Below are positions 1 through 7,726 of a DNA stretch of 64,000 bases, in pieces. The notes under the pieces were generated by a model. That model made no database searches, was not told the origin of the DNA, and worked only from the letters and a program-made list of their open reading frames with translations. The first letter of the stretch is position 1, and every line of letters begins with the position of its first letter. This stretch comes from Psychrosphaera sp. B3R10. GTDB lineage: Bacteria; Pseudomonadota; Gammaproteobacteria; Enterobacterales; Alteromonadaceae. The position numbers and the translations under genes were made by a program. The DNA lies in assembly GCF_018861025.1 (NCBI RefSeq), contig NZ_JAHKQH010000045.1:191413-255412 (forward strand), in the 5' to 3' direction.

Positions 1-1
1 T

Positions 2-202
2 GAATCAAAGAGTGAATCAATAAATGGTTTTGAACTAGGCAACCATACAATTGAAAACCTTAACTTAGAGGCCGCCTGTTTAGTTGATGAATACCTCAAG
101 GCTCAAAAAGTACATGAGCTTAATGAATTTGGTGATCTGATGGATAGCATTAAAGCCAGAATGAAAACCAATCGTGATCTACGAAACAGCATTGGAGCGT
201 AA
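2..202 (+). CDS. C-terminal fragment of an unrecognised protein
   Basis: An open frame enters from the left edge and stops at TAA 200-202, so only about 66 C-terminal residues are visible (ending ...RNSIGA). The fragment is rich in Glu, Asn and Lys, looks soluble, and shows no motif I recognise. The next gene starts two bases after its stop, so the two are probably co-transcribed as part of the integrated element that occupies the first 4 kb. The start lies outside the window. Confidence 0.6.
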   Translation, partial: ESKSESINGFELGNHTIENLNLEAACLVDEYLKAQKVHELNEFGDLMDSIKARMKTNRDLRNSIGA

Positions 203-204
203 CT

Positions 205-576
205 ATGGCTGAGTTAAAAGCGGTTGTAAGCATTCAGAACGTTTTGGAGGCTGAGTTATATAAGCCTATTTCATTATTGCGGGTTTTGCGGTTAGCGTGT
301 CAGCAGTTAGACACCCCAAGCGCAATATCGTTTATTTCTAAACTTAATTCATTCGAATTGTGGTTACAGGAATTAACCAGGGGCGAATCAAAACAATATT
401 GTTTTATTGAAAGCTCATTAACTCAATTGTCGCTAATTTTAGAGGCTGTTACTGCTGAACGGGTGGTTTACTCAAAACAATTTGGAGAAGATATAACAAA
501 CGTTTTGTGTGAGGTTGAAAGCAGCGTTAAACAGATTTTAACTAACGTCAAAAACAGTAAACTAATAGCCGCATAA
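205..576 (+). CDS. Hypothetical protein of the integrated element
   Basis: A 123-residue soluble protein with no recognised domain, predominantly helical by composition (many Leu, Glu, Ser). It starts at ATG 205, two bases after the stop of the upstream fragment, which suggests translational coupling. Its place among an AlpA-type regulator and other unrecognised small genes makes it cargo or maintenance DNA of the element. No function can be assigned. Confidence 0.6.
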   Translation: MAELKAVVSIQNVLEAELYKPISLLRVLRLACQQLDTPSAISFISKLNSFELWLQELTRGESKQYCFIESSLTQLSLILEAVTAERVVYSKQFGEDITNVLCEVESSVKQILTNVKNSKLIAA

Positions 577-734
577 GTGGAAAATTCATTTATTAAATAG
601 GTTTGTTTTAGATGACCGAGTTCATAAACATGAGAATCAAACAAAGTTATATTGGAGTGACCACCAGCATTAAGGTAGTCTTATTCCATCCCTAAGCGGG
701 GATAGTTAATCAAAACCTAGGGTAGCTCCCGAAA

Positions 735-756
735 AAGGCGATCACCCAATCGCCTT
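735..756 (+). terminator. Hairpin, weak terminator or RNA element
   Basis: The arms AAGGCGAT and ATCGCCTT enclose a 6-nt loop and are followed by GGTTTTGG, a poor U tract. It sits in the 215-bp gap between the 123-aa gene and the DUF6387-like gene. It could end the upstream transcript or be a structured leader of the downstream gene. A second small hairpin (ATCCC/GGGAT, 688-703) lies just before it. Confidence 0.35.
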
Positions 757-791
757 GGTTTTGGTCTTAATTTGGGTGTCGCGGGGGCGAT

Positions 792-1688
792 ATGAAAAAG
801 ATAAAAACTATCAGTGATATTCCTGATTGGTTTAACTTAGATAATTACTCTTATTTAGATACAGCTGATGCAACAGAAATTTATGATGCGTTAGAAGATC
901 GCGGGCAGTGGGTATCAGGTTTGAATTCTCCCTCCGTTGTAGCTCAAAAAGACGCTGAACTTATCACTAAAATGATAAAATTAGGCAAAAAAACAACTGA
1001 ACGATATAAAGGTTACAAACAGTCACCATTCATTACCAAGTTCGATAGGGTAGTGACAGAGATAGAAACAGTTGAACGCCTTGATTTGGGTGGTGGTGGT
1101 CTTGTTGAACCGCTTTCATGTAATCACTTAGATAAACTTTATTCCACAATGATTAACGAGTTACCAAAGGTTGAGGAATATAAACAAAGACAATCCGAAA
1201 TTACTAAAACTCTCCTCGAGATGGAAAATAGAAACAGTACTGGTAATAGTAAATTATATTTAAACGAAATAGCCTTATGGGATTGCCCAGTTGACGCAGT
1301 GTTTAATGAAAAAAATATTAAACCATTTCGGGAGAAAAGCATTCACATTTCATTAGATTTGGCTGGTGGAAGTGATGAGCAGATCTTAGAAGAGTTATCA
1401 AAACTTTTACCTAAGTGGCGCCAGCGTTTAGTGATCCCAGAACCAGACTTACCAAAAATCCGAACAAATGATTTAAACAAAATTGTTGGAAATAAAATTA
1501 TTCCTTTAATTGATCTAATTTGTATATCTAGTCTAGAGGGGTATTCAATCACGAATGCCGTTTTAGCTCGCATTTTACATCCTACGGGCGATCGTGGGGA
1601 GATCCAATTAACCCAGACAGATATCCCATTTAGCCATAAGGTTTTAACTTTGGAATATAGAAAAAGTTTATCTGAAAAAATCTTATAA
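792..1688 (+). CDS. DUF6387-like protein
   Basis: A 298-residue soluble protein. The N-terminus, with ISDIPDWFNLDNY at about residues 8-20, resembles the conserved opening of DUF6387 proteins, which are common in integrative elements and islands; this match is from memory. No catalytic motif is evident. The start ATG 792 follows a G-rich stretch (GCGGGGGCGAT) that may act as ribosome binding site. The role is unknown; the context is the element's accessory region. Confidence 0.55.
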   Translation: MKKIKTISDIPDWFNLDNYSYLDTADATEIYDALEDRGQWVSGLNSPSVVAQKDAELITKMIKLGKKTTERYKGYKQSPFITKFDRVVTEIETVERLDLGGGGLVEPLSCNHLDKLYSTMINELPKVEEYKQRQSEITKTLLEMENRNSTGNSKLYLNEIALWDCPVDAVFNEKNIKPFREKSIHISLDLAGGSDEQILEELSKLLPKWRQRLVIPEPDLPKIRTNDLNKIVGNKIIPLIDLICISSLEGYSITNAVLARILHPTGDRGEIQLTQTDIPFSHKVLTLEYRKSLSEKIL

Positions 1689-1776
1689 AAAGAAAATTTT
1701 GGTAATTCGATAAACAATCATAATTATATGAATAAAATTTCATACCTGTTACTAACCCATTCAAAGGAAAACAGGT

Positions 1777-2031
1777 ATGAACCAACAAAATCAAACACGT
1801 ATTATTAGAAAGCCCGAAGTTATCCAGCTTTTAGGTATTTCTAAAACCACTTTACACTACCGCATTAAAGACGGCCTTTTACCGCAGCCTTTCCCTCTTG
1901 GCGCTAATTCCGTTGGTTGGTTAAACACAGAGATAAGACATATACAGGCTGTTATTGTTTCTGGCGCATCCACCAGCGAGCTAAAAGCGGCAGTTAAAGA
2001 AATTGTATCGCAACGTAAAGAAATGGCTTAA
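1777..2031 (+). CDS. AlpA-family DNA-binding regulator
   Basis: An 84-residue protein of the AlpA/MerR-like helix-turn-helix type. It opens with a strand and the segment RKPEVIQLLGISKTTLHYRI (residues 11-30), the usual AlpA recognition helix-turn-helix, followed by an LPQPFPLG-like turn and W49, as in phage and P4-like AlpA proteins. In P4-like elements, family members activate integrase or excision genes. The start ATG 1777 has AAGGA upstream. The next gene starts 9 bases after its stop, so an operon is likely. This gene is the best evidence that the left end is mobile DNA. Confidence 0.85.
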   Translation: MNQQNQTRIIRKPEVIQLLGISKTTLHYRIKDGLLPQPFPLGANSVGWLNTEIRHIQAVIVSGASTSELKAAVKEIVSQRKEMA

Positions 2032-2040
2032 GGGGGTTGT

Positions 2041-2376
2041 ATGGATAACAAACACAGCAACCAAAACAAGCGAACGCAGCCAACTAAACAAGAATTATGC
2101 TTAAGAGAGTTAATATCCAGAGGTAAACGAGGCATGTTCCAATTGGAGGCGTTAAGTTCTTATGGCGAAACGTGCTTAAATTCCACTATTTCAACTTTAG
2201 CCAATGAGCATGGTCTTATAGTAAGGCGTGTTCCTCATTACCACAAAAACCAGCATGGAGGTAAAACTAGGTTTACTAGATATAGCTTGGTTCATCCGGC
2301 CTCAATAGTTAAAGCTCAATCAATGATCGAGCATTATAAAGCGGAAAGGCTTAAGTTAATTGATGGCCTGAGGTAA
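2041..2376 (+). CDS. Hypothetical protein, possible winged-helix DNA binder
   Basis: A 111-residue basic protein starting 9 bases after the AlpA-type gene. Its central part (CLRELISRGKRGMFQLEALS, then TCLNSTISTLANEHGLIVRR) has the helix-helix-strand pattern of helix-turn-helix domains found in phage-like elements that govern variable-length inputs. This is a pattern judgement, not a family match. It ends 5 bases before the next gene, so alpA, this gene and the 282-aa gene look like one transcript. Confidence 0.5.
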   Translation: MDNKHSNQNKRTQPTKQELCLRELISRGKRGMFQLEALSSYGETCLNSTISTLANEHGLIVRRVPHYHKNQHGGKTRFTRYSLVHPASIVKAQSMIEHYKAERLKLIDGLR

Positions 2377-2381
2377 TTCCT

Positions 2382-3230
2382 ATGCTACTAAGAGAGCATT
2401 TAGCCTCCGGTGGCCTTGTTGAGTTACAAAGCGGCCTGTTAGTAATGAAATGCGCAGAGGGAAAGCCAATGCCCGCTGAGTGGCAGGAAAAACACCAATC
2501 TGAAATAGTACAATCAATCGCTAAGTTGATTAATATTCCTGTATTTCAATATCTAGGCTTTAGTACTGGTAGGTTCGCTGGTGGAAGATACTCAGGTGTT
2601 AAACTTGATTACTTGAACCTATTAGATTGGACAAGCCCATTTGCCATATTTAACGCTGAACTAGCACATAAAAGAAGTACTCGATCTCACAAAGCGGGAA
2701 CGCCATACAAAGGTAATAAGTTTCTTGTGGGTGATCGTTCAGCCTTTAAGATGATGTGGTTAAAGATGGGTTTGTCTTTACCTCAAAACAATTCTAAATA
2801 CTTTGAATGTATGGGAAGACTTAAACCAATTTTTATTACAGCTCAGGGTAAACAGCGCCATTCAGTAAGCAAAACAGTAAAGCTAGATAACGGAACTATT
2901 GAACCAGTCCATGTAACACGTAACACTTTATGTGGTCTTTTAGGTATCGATATAACTACTAATTTACTACCTAATATCTACCAAAATACTACTAATTTAC
3001 TACCAACAGTAACTACTAAGGAAAGCCACCAAAGCGCCACCATTAAAGGCTTGGAGGATGATTTAAACTGCGGGGTTGATAACTACGGGTTAAGTGTAAA
3101 GGGGGAACGGGTAAAGGGTGTTAATGAAACCTTTAATAATGAATTAATAAGGGAGCAATCTATAAAAGAACAATCTACAAAAGAGTGGTTATCAAGTTAT
3201 GGCGAAGTAGACTTTAATATCAACAATTAG
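2382..3230 (+). CDS. Hypothetical protein of the integrated element
   Basis: A 282-residue soluble protein with no recognised domain. The N-terminal 60 residues read like a small folded domain (MPAEWQEKHQSEIVQSIAKL). The middle is Lys/Arg-rich, and the tail after residue 190 is low-complexity with a short repeat of the kind TTNLLP occurring twice (near 193-209). Position immediately after the AlpA-type gene pair suggests a replication or host-takeover role, as in satellite-like elements, but nothing in the sequence proves it. Confidence 0.5.
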   Translation: MLLREHLASGGLVELQSGLLVMKCAEGKPMPAEWQEKHQSEIVQSIAKLINIPVFQYLGFSTGRFAGGRYSGVKLDYLNLLDWTSPFAIFNAELAHKRSTRSHKAGTPYKGNKFLVGDRSAFKMMWLKMGLSLPQNNSKYFECMGRLKPIFITAQGKQRHSVSKTVKLDNGTIEPVHVTRNTLCGLLGIDITTNLLPNIYQNTTNLLPTVTTKESHQSATIKGLEDDLNCGVDNYGLSVKGERVKGVNETFNNELIREQSIKEQSTKEWLSSYGEVDFNINN

Positions 3231-3305
3231 GTGGTGTTATCCCTAAATGGGATTAAGTAAAAAGAGAAAGATCATTCAAGGCCTTAATTTAAATCTGGGC
3301 AAATT

Positions 3306-3527
3306 ATGAATAAAAAATTAAATAACTTAAAAGAAGAATTAAACGACTACAAAGACGAACTAAGCTTTGTATTGAGGGCTACACACTGTTTAGTAAGTGA
3401 TAGTGGCCTAGTAAGCGATAATTACATCATGGGCATGTTACACACAGAACGAAGACTATTAGAAACGCTTTCAAGGCTCATTGATGGTATTAGTTATCCA
3501 GAGGAAGATAACGGCAGCATTAAATAA
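3306..3527 (+). CDS. Small hypothetical protein
   Basis: A 73-residue acidic protein, strongly helical at its N-terminus (KLNNLKEELNDYKDELSFVL), possibly a coiled coil. It is the last gene of the element before the non-coding right end. The start ATG 3306 has only a weak upstream GGG. The function is unknown. Confidence 0.45.
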   Translation: MNKKLNNLKEELNDYKDELSFVLRATHCLVSDSGLVSDNYIMGMLHTERRLLETLSRLIDGISYPEEDNGSIK

Positions 3528-3695
3528 TAAAAAGGTACTCCGGCAGGGTTTCACCTAAGGGTACGCAGCTCCGCAGAAAGCACATTGTGCGAGCATTTTT
3601 GAACCTGTTCAACGACAACATCGATTTGTTAAGAGTTGATAAACAAAGCGGTAAATAAAAAAGTAACGCACAGTCGAAAACGTATTGGTACCAAA

Positions 3696-3834
3696 AACGG
3701 TAACATTTAAAACTACTGGCCAGAATGGGAGGGGTAACAATTCGTTACCCCTCGAGGTTAAGCAATGTTCGACCAGGTCAATACATGAAATAGAACGGTG
3801 ATATTTAAAACTACTGGCCAAAATGGGAGGGGTA
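3696..3834. repeat. Pair of 41-bp direct repeats
   Basis: Copies at 3696-3736 and 3794-3834 begin AACGGT and share the block ATTTAAAACTACTGGCC and then AATGGGAGGGGTA, with three mismatches, at a 98-bp period. They lie in the non-coding end of the element. They may be binding sites for the element's recombinase or replication protein, or an iteron-like pair. Confidence 0.7.
3729..3753. repeat. Perfect 10-bp inverted repeat
   Basis: The arms GAGGGGTAAC and GTTACCCCTC enclose the 5-nt loop AATTC. The left arm overlaps the end of the first 41-bp direct repeat; the second direct repeat lacks the partner arm. No U tract follows on either strand, so a protein-binding site or replication hairpin is more likely than a terminator. 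Confidence 0.6.
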
Positions 3835-4284
3835 GACGAAATCTTTAGGCCTTTTAAACATAGTACCGCTGCCATAGCTTTTAATATACCTCCGCAACTT
3901 ACAGACTTTTTTTGTGGTCGGTTTTGATCGGATCAATAAAGTTAACCTAAGTATTATTTAGGGTAAAGCTGGTGGATTATTATCATTGGGGGAGGGGTGG
4001 TTTTATACCTGGTCGAAAACATTTATTAAAACCGCCCTCTTAGACAAATTTAGACAACCGCATAATTAAAACTTTTTTAGCATTAGAAAAATAATTGATT
4101 TTATTTTTTGGTGGTACTGCTGGTGGTACTGGCCTAAGTTGTGATTATTAAAGTGTATGAAATACAGTGGTTTAGATTGGATTGTCGGGGTACGGTGGGG
4201 ACGCCAACTTTCCTTTCTAACCAATTCAAACAAATTCAAAGCGGTTACGGCAAAAATTACAACTGGCTAAATGCGTTTAGTGTG

Positions 4285-4327
4285 AACAGCGACAGCCTTG
4301 GTTTTAAACCAATCGCCGCTGTTTTTT
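4285..4327 (+). terminator. Intrinsic terminator-like hairpin
   Basis: The outer arms AACAGCG and CGCTGTT and inner arms TTGGTTT and AAACCAA form a long hairpin followed by TTTTTT on the plus strand. On the minus strand no U tract follows, so it does not serve the MarC-family gene. It would stop plus-strand transcription from the element or from a gene lost at the junction. Confidence 0.6.
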
Positions 4328-4348
4328 ATGTTTAGTAATTGAGAAGTA

Positions 4349-4954
4349 TTAATAATATTCGCCGAGGCCCGCGAGGATGTTAGTTGTTGCAATCGAAGAT
4401 AATATTAGCCCCATAACTCGGCTAATAACGCTTGCGCCACTCTTGCCAACAACCTTGTTTATAAACCCTGCAAGTAACATAAAAATGTAAGTGATAAGTA
4501 AAACCGACAACATAACCATTGCAGTTTGCGTTTGTTCCCAAATCGTATAAACCGAATTTTTAGTTAGTAACACAGCTGCTAACATTGCCCCTGGACTGGC
4601 TATCGATGGCACAGCTAATGGGAATATTGCCGTTTCTTTGTGGGAGTCCTGTAGTAGTTTTATTTCTTCATCGGGTTTGCTGTCGCCAAAGATCATATTT
4701 AATGCGAATAAAAACAAAACAATTCCCCCTGAGATTTGAAAAGCAGGAAGTGGTATGGCTAAGGCGGTTAGTACAATTTCACCCACCATTAGAAAGAACA
4801 TAAGGACACAGGCGGAAACGATAGTGGCAAGCAAAGCGACACGGCGTCTGGTCTTTTGATCGTATTGTTCGGTGACCGCAATAAATACTGGGATGGTTCC
4901 GATGGGGTCGATAACAGCAAAAAATGTAATAAATACGGCAATAAAATCTATCAT
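4349..4954 (-). CDS. MarC-family integral membrane protein
   Basis: A 201-residue inner-membrane protein with about six hydrophobic segments. It opens IDFIAVFITFFAVIDPIGTIP and contains the second family signature around residues 110-120 (AVPSIASPGAM), which together define the MarC/NAAT family. The family's transported substrate is not settled. The start at 4954 has GGAG about 12 bases upstream on the minus strand. The gene stands alone next to the element boundary. The family call is secure; the cellular role is not. Confidence 0.88.
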   Translation of the reverse strand: MIDFIAVFITFFAVIDPIGTIPVFIAVTEQYDQKTRRRVALLATIVSACVLMFFLMVGEIVLTALAIPLPAFQISGGIVLFLFALNMIFGDSKPDEEIKLLQDSHKETAIFPLAVPSIASPGAMLAAVLLTKNSVYTIWEQTQTAMVMLSVLLITYIFMLLAGFINKVVGKSGASVISRVMGLILSSIATTNILAGLGEYY

Positions 4955-5082
4955 TTAAAGTTGCTCCAATTTAAGAGAATTGAGAAGTAATCGATGTCAT
5001 TACCGGCATCGATTTAAGGGTCATCATTTCAACCATGTAGATGGTTTGAAAAGAGTAATAAGTGATCTCTTGGTTGATAAGG

Positions 5083-5448
5083 CTATGCTAAATACGCTTT
5101 GATAAAACATATTGTACTCACTATTAAAAAAGCGATCCAAGATAAATGTTTGCCTTTAGTGAACCAAATTGCGAGTAAGGCACTGAGTAGAAACACAACA
5201 CCAATGACCTTGAGGGTAAAAACGTCACCTGTAGAAGCGTTATGTAAAATAGCCGCAAATCCCAGTGCGGCGACCGACATAATATGCCAACAAAAACGTA
5301 GCGTACCTTTTGTGAATTGATCACTGCCAAAAAGGTGTGGGATATTATCGCGTTTAAACAACCTCATTAGAATGTATTTTTCACCAAGGTATGAATGTAC
5401 AAAAGCAATTAAAATCAAAATAATTGATGCGACTAAAATCACAGACAT
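5083..5448 (-). CDS. Small four-helix membrane protein
   Basis: A 121-residue protein with four hydrophobic segments (about 2-18, 52-70, 76-95, 100-118). It resembles short uncharacterised inner-membrane proteins with an N-terminal H-S-Y-L-G-E-K segment at residues 18-24. No family name is offered. AGGAG lies only one base before the ATG at 5448, while a GTG at 5442 has ideal 7-base spacing, so translation may start two codons later. Confidence 0.6.
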   Translation of the reverse strand: MSVILVASIILILIAFVHSYLGEKYILMRLFKRDNIPHLFGSDQFTKGTLRFCWHIMSVAALGFAAILHNASTGDVFTLKVIGVVFLLSALLAIWFTKGKHLSWIAFLIVSTICFIKAYLA

Positions 5449-5601
5449 ACTCCTGAGTGATGGAGGTTATAAAAATAATTCGTGATCACCGACGCAGTTG
5501 AAAAAGCGCAAGCAACACAACAATTGCATTAAATATCGATAAGTGAATAGCACAGTTATACCAATTAAAATGTTAACGTTGTTTTAACTCAAGCCAAACA
5601 G

Positions 5602-5763
5602 CTATTCGCTCTCTACATTGCCACCTGGTGTTGTATCATCTTGACTAATTTCATCTTGAGGTTCTTCTTTTGCCTTTGCTTTTAGTAGACGTTTTTCTTC
5701 TTTCTTTTTCTTTTTAGCGAGTTCTTTTTGGCGCTTTTCGTAAGCGTAGTTTTGCTTAGCCAT
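5602..5763 (-). CDS. Small Lys/Glu-rich conserved-type protein
   Basis: A 53-residue frame starting MAKQNYAYEKRQKELAKKKK and ending in an acidic, Gly/Asn-containing tail. The charged helix of alternating KKK and EE blocks recalls a family of very short cytoplasmic proteins in Shewanella and relatives; that is from memory. It lies in a gap between larger genes and no overlapping frame competes. The function is unknown; the composition suggests RNA or ribosome association, which is inference. Confidence 0.6.
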   Translation of the reverse strand: MAKQNYAYEKRQKELAKKKKKEEKRLLKAKAKEEPQDEISQDDTTPGGNVESE

Positions 5764-6168
5764 GGTATCGTTCTCTCATTACTTGAATAGCAGTACCTTT
5801 AGAATACGATATTTTTCAAACGATTACGCAGATGATTACTTTTAAAAGCCAAAAATATGCTCTTACCCTAAATATCTTTGGGGTAATGTCTTAAAAAACT
5901 ACGCAATAATATAAAAATAGTGTTCATTTATGTTTATACAAACTGAGGTGGTTTTAATTTATTAAAACATTTAAATATTATAGGGTTATGGAATTTCGTG
6001 GTCCTTAAGGGGCGAACTTTTGAAAGTTGAAAGTTTAAAGATAAGATCTGGGTTCATTTAATTGCAAATATAAAATGCTCTGGCCGCAGGAAAGCGAGCA
6101 TACACTTAGCCGGTAATAAAGCAGAAATGGTTTGTGTTGCTACTAGGTTGTGTTTCTAAATTGGGCAC
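5764..6168. other. Non-coding stretch
   Basis: About 405 bp between two small minus-strand genes. I see no credible reading frame, no strong hairpin with a U tract and no repeat. The AT-rich part around 5840-5990 is where promoters for the 53-aa gene would be expected. Confidence 0.4.
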
Positions 6169-6342
6169 TTAAAAGAGCGCTACGAGCCAGTCGAAAGTTA
6201 AAACGGTTGTAAATACTTTAAGCGCGATAAGTCCAATAGTGGAAATAATGATTAAGAATTTAACCCTGCGGCTTTTTAGATTATTCCAATACAATAACTT
6301 TGCACCGAATTCCCGCTTAATTTGTTCAACTGAATTTTTCAC
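6169..6342 (-). CDS. Small single-helix membrane protein, GTG start
   Basis: A 57-residue frame starting at GTG 6342 (VKNSVEQIKREFGAKLLYWN) with a basic segment and then a hydrophobic helix from about residue 29 (FLIIISTIGLIALKVF). AGGA sits six bases before the GTG. The basic-then-hydrophobic layout is that of a small inner-membrane protein with its N-terminus inside. No homology is recalled; the call rests on composition and the ribosome binding site. Confidence 0.45.
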   Translation of the reverse strand: MKNSVEQIKREFGAKLLYWNNLKSRRVKFLIIISTIGLIALKVFTTVLTFDWLVALF

Positions 6343-6540
6343 ATATTCCTGCTTTTACGTAGTGATCAATGATAAATAGTTCTTATTAAAAAGGGGCAAT
6401 GACTTTAACAAAGTTACTGTGCTTGTTTTTATTACCACATTCTATTTTTTGTTGGTTTCTTCGTAACCGTAATTCAGTAGGTTATTTTTATAAACTGATT
6501 TTTACCAACAGAATCGAATAGTGCGCCCCTTTGATGAAAA

Positions 6541-6963
6541 CTAACATTTAATTTTGTTTAATAAATGTAACAACATATCTATTTCTGACTCGTCAAGTAA
6601 CGAAAAAGCCGATGTACAACTGTGGACAAAAGTAACATAAGCGTCGTTATATAAGGTGCGACCGACATCGGAAAGTCCAACTAAACTTTGACGAGCATCA
6701 CGTGGATTTGCCAACTTTTCCGTTATATTATTTTTTTCCATTGGTGCGAGTAGGCGAGTGACACCTGAAGCCGTAAGGCCTACCGCATCAGCGAGGGCGA
6801 TTCTGCTCATGTTACCCGTTGCTGAGGATGCAAGCTTATGCATGATAACAAATTCTGTCGTACTTATACCATGAACGCTTAATCCACCATCGAGCCGTTT
6901 ATTTAGCAGCGTGCTTACATAGCCTTGTTCTAACATTAAGGTAACGATTTTTTTAGAGTTCAT
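6541..6963 (-). CDS. MarR-family transcriptional regulator
   Basis: A 140-residue winged-helix regulator. The segment ADAVGLTASGVTRLLAPMEK (about residues 59-78) is the recognition helix-turn-helix, followed by the wing D-A-R-Q motif (NPRDARQSLVGLSDVGR), both standard for MarR. It is divergent from the thioredoxin-like/DUF4266/DUF3570/apbE operon, and a perfect palindrome in the shared intergenic region is the obvious operator. It probably represses itself and that operon in response to a small ligand. The ligand is not predictable; no conserved redox Cys pair is evident. Confidence 0.85.
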   Translation of the reverse strand: MNSKKIVTLMLEQGYVSTLLNKRLDGGLSVHGISTTEFVIMHKLASSATGNMSRIALADAVGLTASGVTRLLAPMEKNNITEKLANPRDARQSLVGLSDVGRTLYNDAYVTFVHSCTSAFSLLDESEIDMLLHLLNKIKC

Positions 6964-6998
6964 ATTTTAACCTCTTAGCAATGTGTGTTTGAATTTGA

Positions 6999-7032
6999 TT
7001 GCAATATACTTGAATAATCAAGTATATTGCAA
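6999..7032. promoter_or_regulatory. Perfect 34-bp palindromic operator
   Basis: The arms TTGCAATATACTTGA and TCAAGTATATTGCAA match exactly around the spacer ATAA. It lies 35 bp upstream of the MarR start and about 145 bp before the thioredoxin-like gene. MarR dimers bind palindromes of this size in divergent promoters, so this is the probable operator for both directions. The inference rests on position and symmetry. Confidence 0.75.
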
Positions 7033-7070
7033 GTTGTTTTTTGAAGCCATTAGATGAAGTCAGGAGTAGT

Positions 7071-7184
7071 ATGTGTCTAGGGAAATGCGAAAGTTATAGT
7101 ATTAATATAATAATTAAGCACCCTAAACTGATAAAATCCGCTAGAGTTAAATTAGACGTTTATGTTTTGGACCGTTATGACTAA
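7071..7184 (+). CDS. Possible 37-aa leader peptide
   Basis: A short frame with AGGAG four bases before its ATG 7071 (MCLGKCESYSIN...). Its stop at 7182-7184 overlaps the ATG at 7177 of the thioredoxin-like gene in the arrangement ATGACTAA, a layout typical of translational coupling. The downstream gene has no ribosome binding site of its own at 7177, which supports a coupling role. The peptide has two Cys near its start and no recognised family. It could equally be chance. Confidence 0.3.
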   Translation: MCLGKCESYSINIIIKHPKLIKSARVKLDVYVLDRYD

Positions 7185-7659
7185 ATCTTTACTAAGTTGT
7201 TCCACGTTATTTTTATTGATATTTAGTTTAGCAGTAACTGCTTTGGAGCAACCTAAAGCGTTGAATGATCCGCAGGCTCAACTGCAACAACTGTTAGAGC
7301 AAAATAAAGGGAAAGTTATTTATCTCGACTTCTGGGCGTCGTGGTGTATTCCTTGTCGACGCTCTTTTCCTTGGATGAATCAAATTAAATCAGATTTTGG
7401 TGCTGAGTCATTTACAGTTATCAGTGTTAACCTCGACGAAGAACGTCAACTTGCCGACGAGTTTCTACTTCAAAACACCGCTAACTTTGCTGTAGTTTTT
7501 AATCCAACGGGCAGCATCGCAGAGCAGTATAAAATTTTAGGCATGCCAAGCAGTTTCATTATCGACAAAACGGGTCAATTTCGTTTTGCTCACACTGGTT
7601 TTTTTAGCAATAAACAAGACCAATATGAATTGCAAATTAAGCAATTGTTAACTGAATAG
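7177..7659 (+). CDS. Exported TlpA-like thioredoxin-fold protein
   Basis: A periplasmic thiol-disulfide oxidoreductase of the TlpA/ResA type. The start ATG 7177 is preferred over ATG 7162 because it begins a clean signal peptide (MTKSLLSCSTLFLLIFSLAV). The active site is WCIPC within FWASWCIPCRRSFPW, and the cis-Pro loop is GMPSSF. Length (160 aa) fits the family. It leads an operon with DUF4266, DUF3570 and ApbE genes, so it may keep Cys residues of a partner reduced, the Cys-rich tail of the DUF4266 lipoprotein being the obvious candidate. That link is inference. Confidence 0.85.
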   Translation: MTKSLLSCSTLFLLIFSLAVTALEQPKALNDPQAQLQQLLEQNKGKVIYLDFWASWCIPCRRSFPWMNQIKSDFGAESFTVISVNLDEERQLADEFLLQNTANFAVVFNPTGSIAEQYKILGMPSSFIIDKTGQFRFAHTGFFSNKQDQYELQIKQLLTE

Positions 7660-7726
7660 AACGCCTAGCAATAAATTAGAAAACTCAACCGTGGTTTGAG
7701 AAAAAGAATCGAAAGGAGTGAACACA

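Larger units (their letters stand above)
3528..4348. other. Non-coding right end of the integrated element
   Basis: About 820 bp without a credible gene. It holds two 41-bp direct repeats, a 10-bp-stem hairpin, a doubled GGTGGTACT (near 4110-4132), a doubled TTAGACAA (4042-4056) and a terminator-like hairpin at 4285-4327. Clusters of short direct repeats of this kind are typical of tyrosine-recombinase arm sites at island ends. No integrase and no second attachment site are in view, so the exact junction cannot be fixed. The chromosomal gene at 4349 lies on the other strand. Confidence 0.5.

Noticed and set aside
3609-3875. 88-residue minus-strand frame
   Set aside because: It covers both 41-bp direct repeats and the inverted repeat, so its sequence is set by the repeats rather than by coding.
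4141-4335. 64-residue open frame at the element end
   Set aside because: It has no ribosome binding site, its composition is unlike a protein, and it runs through the terminator hairpin at 4285-4327.
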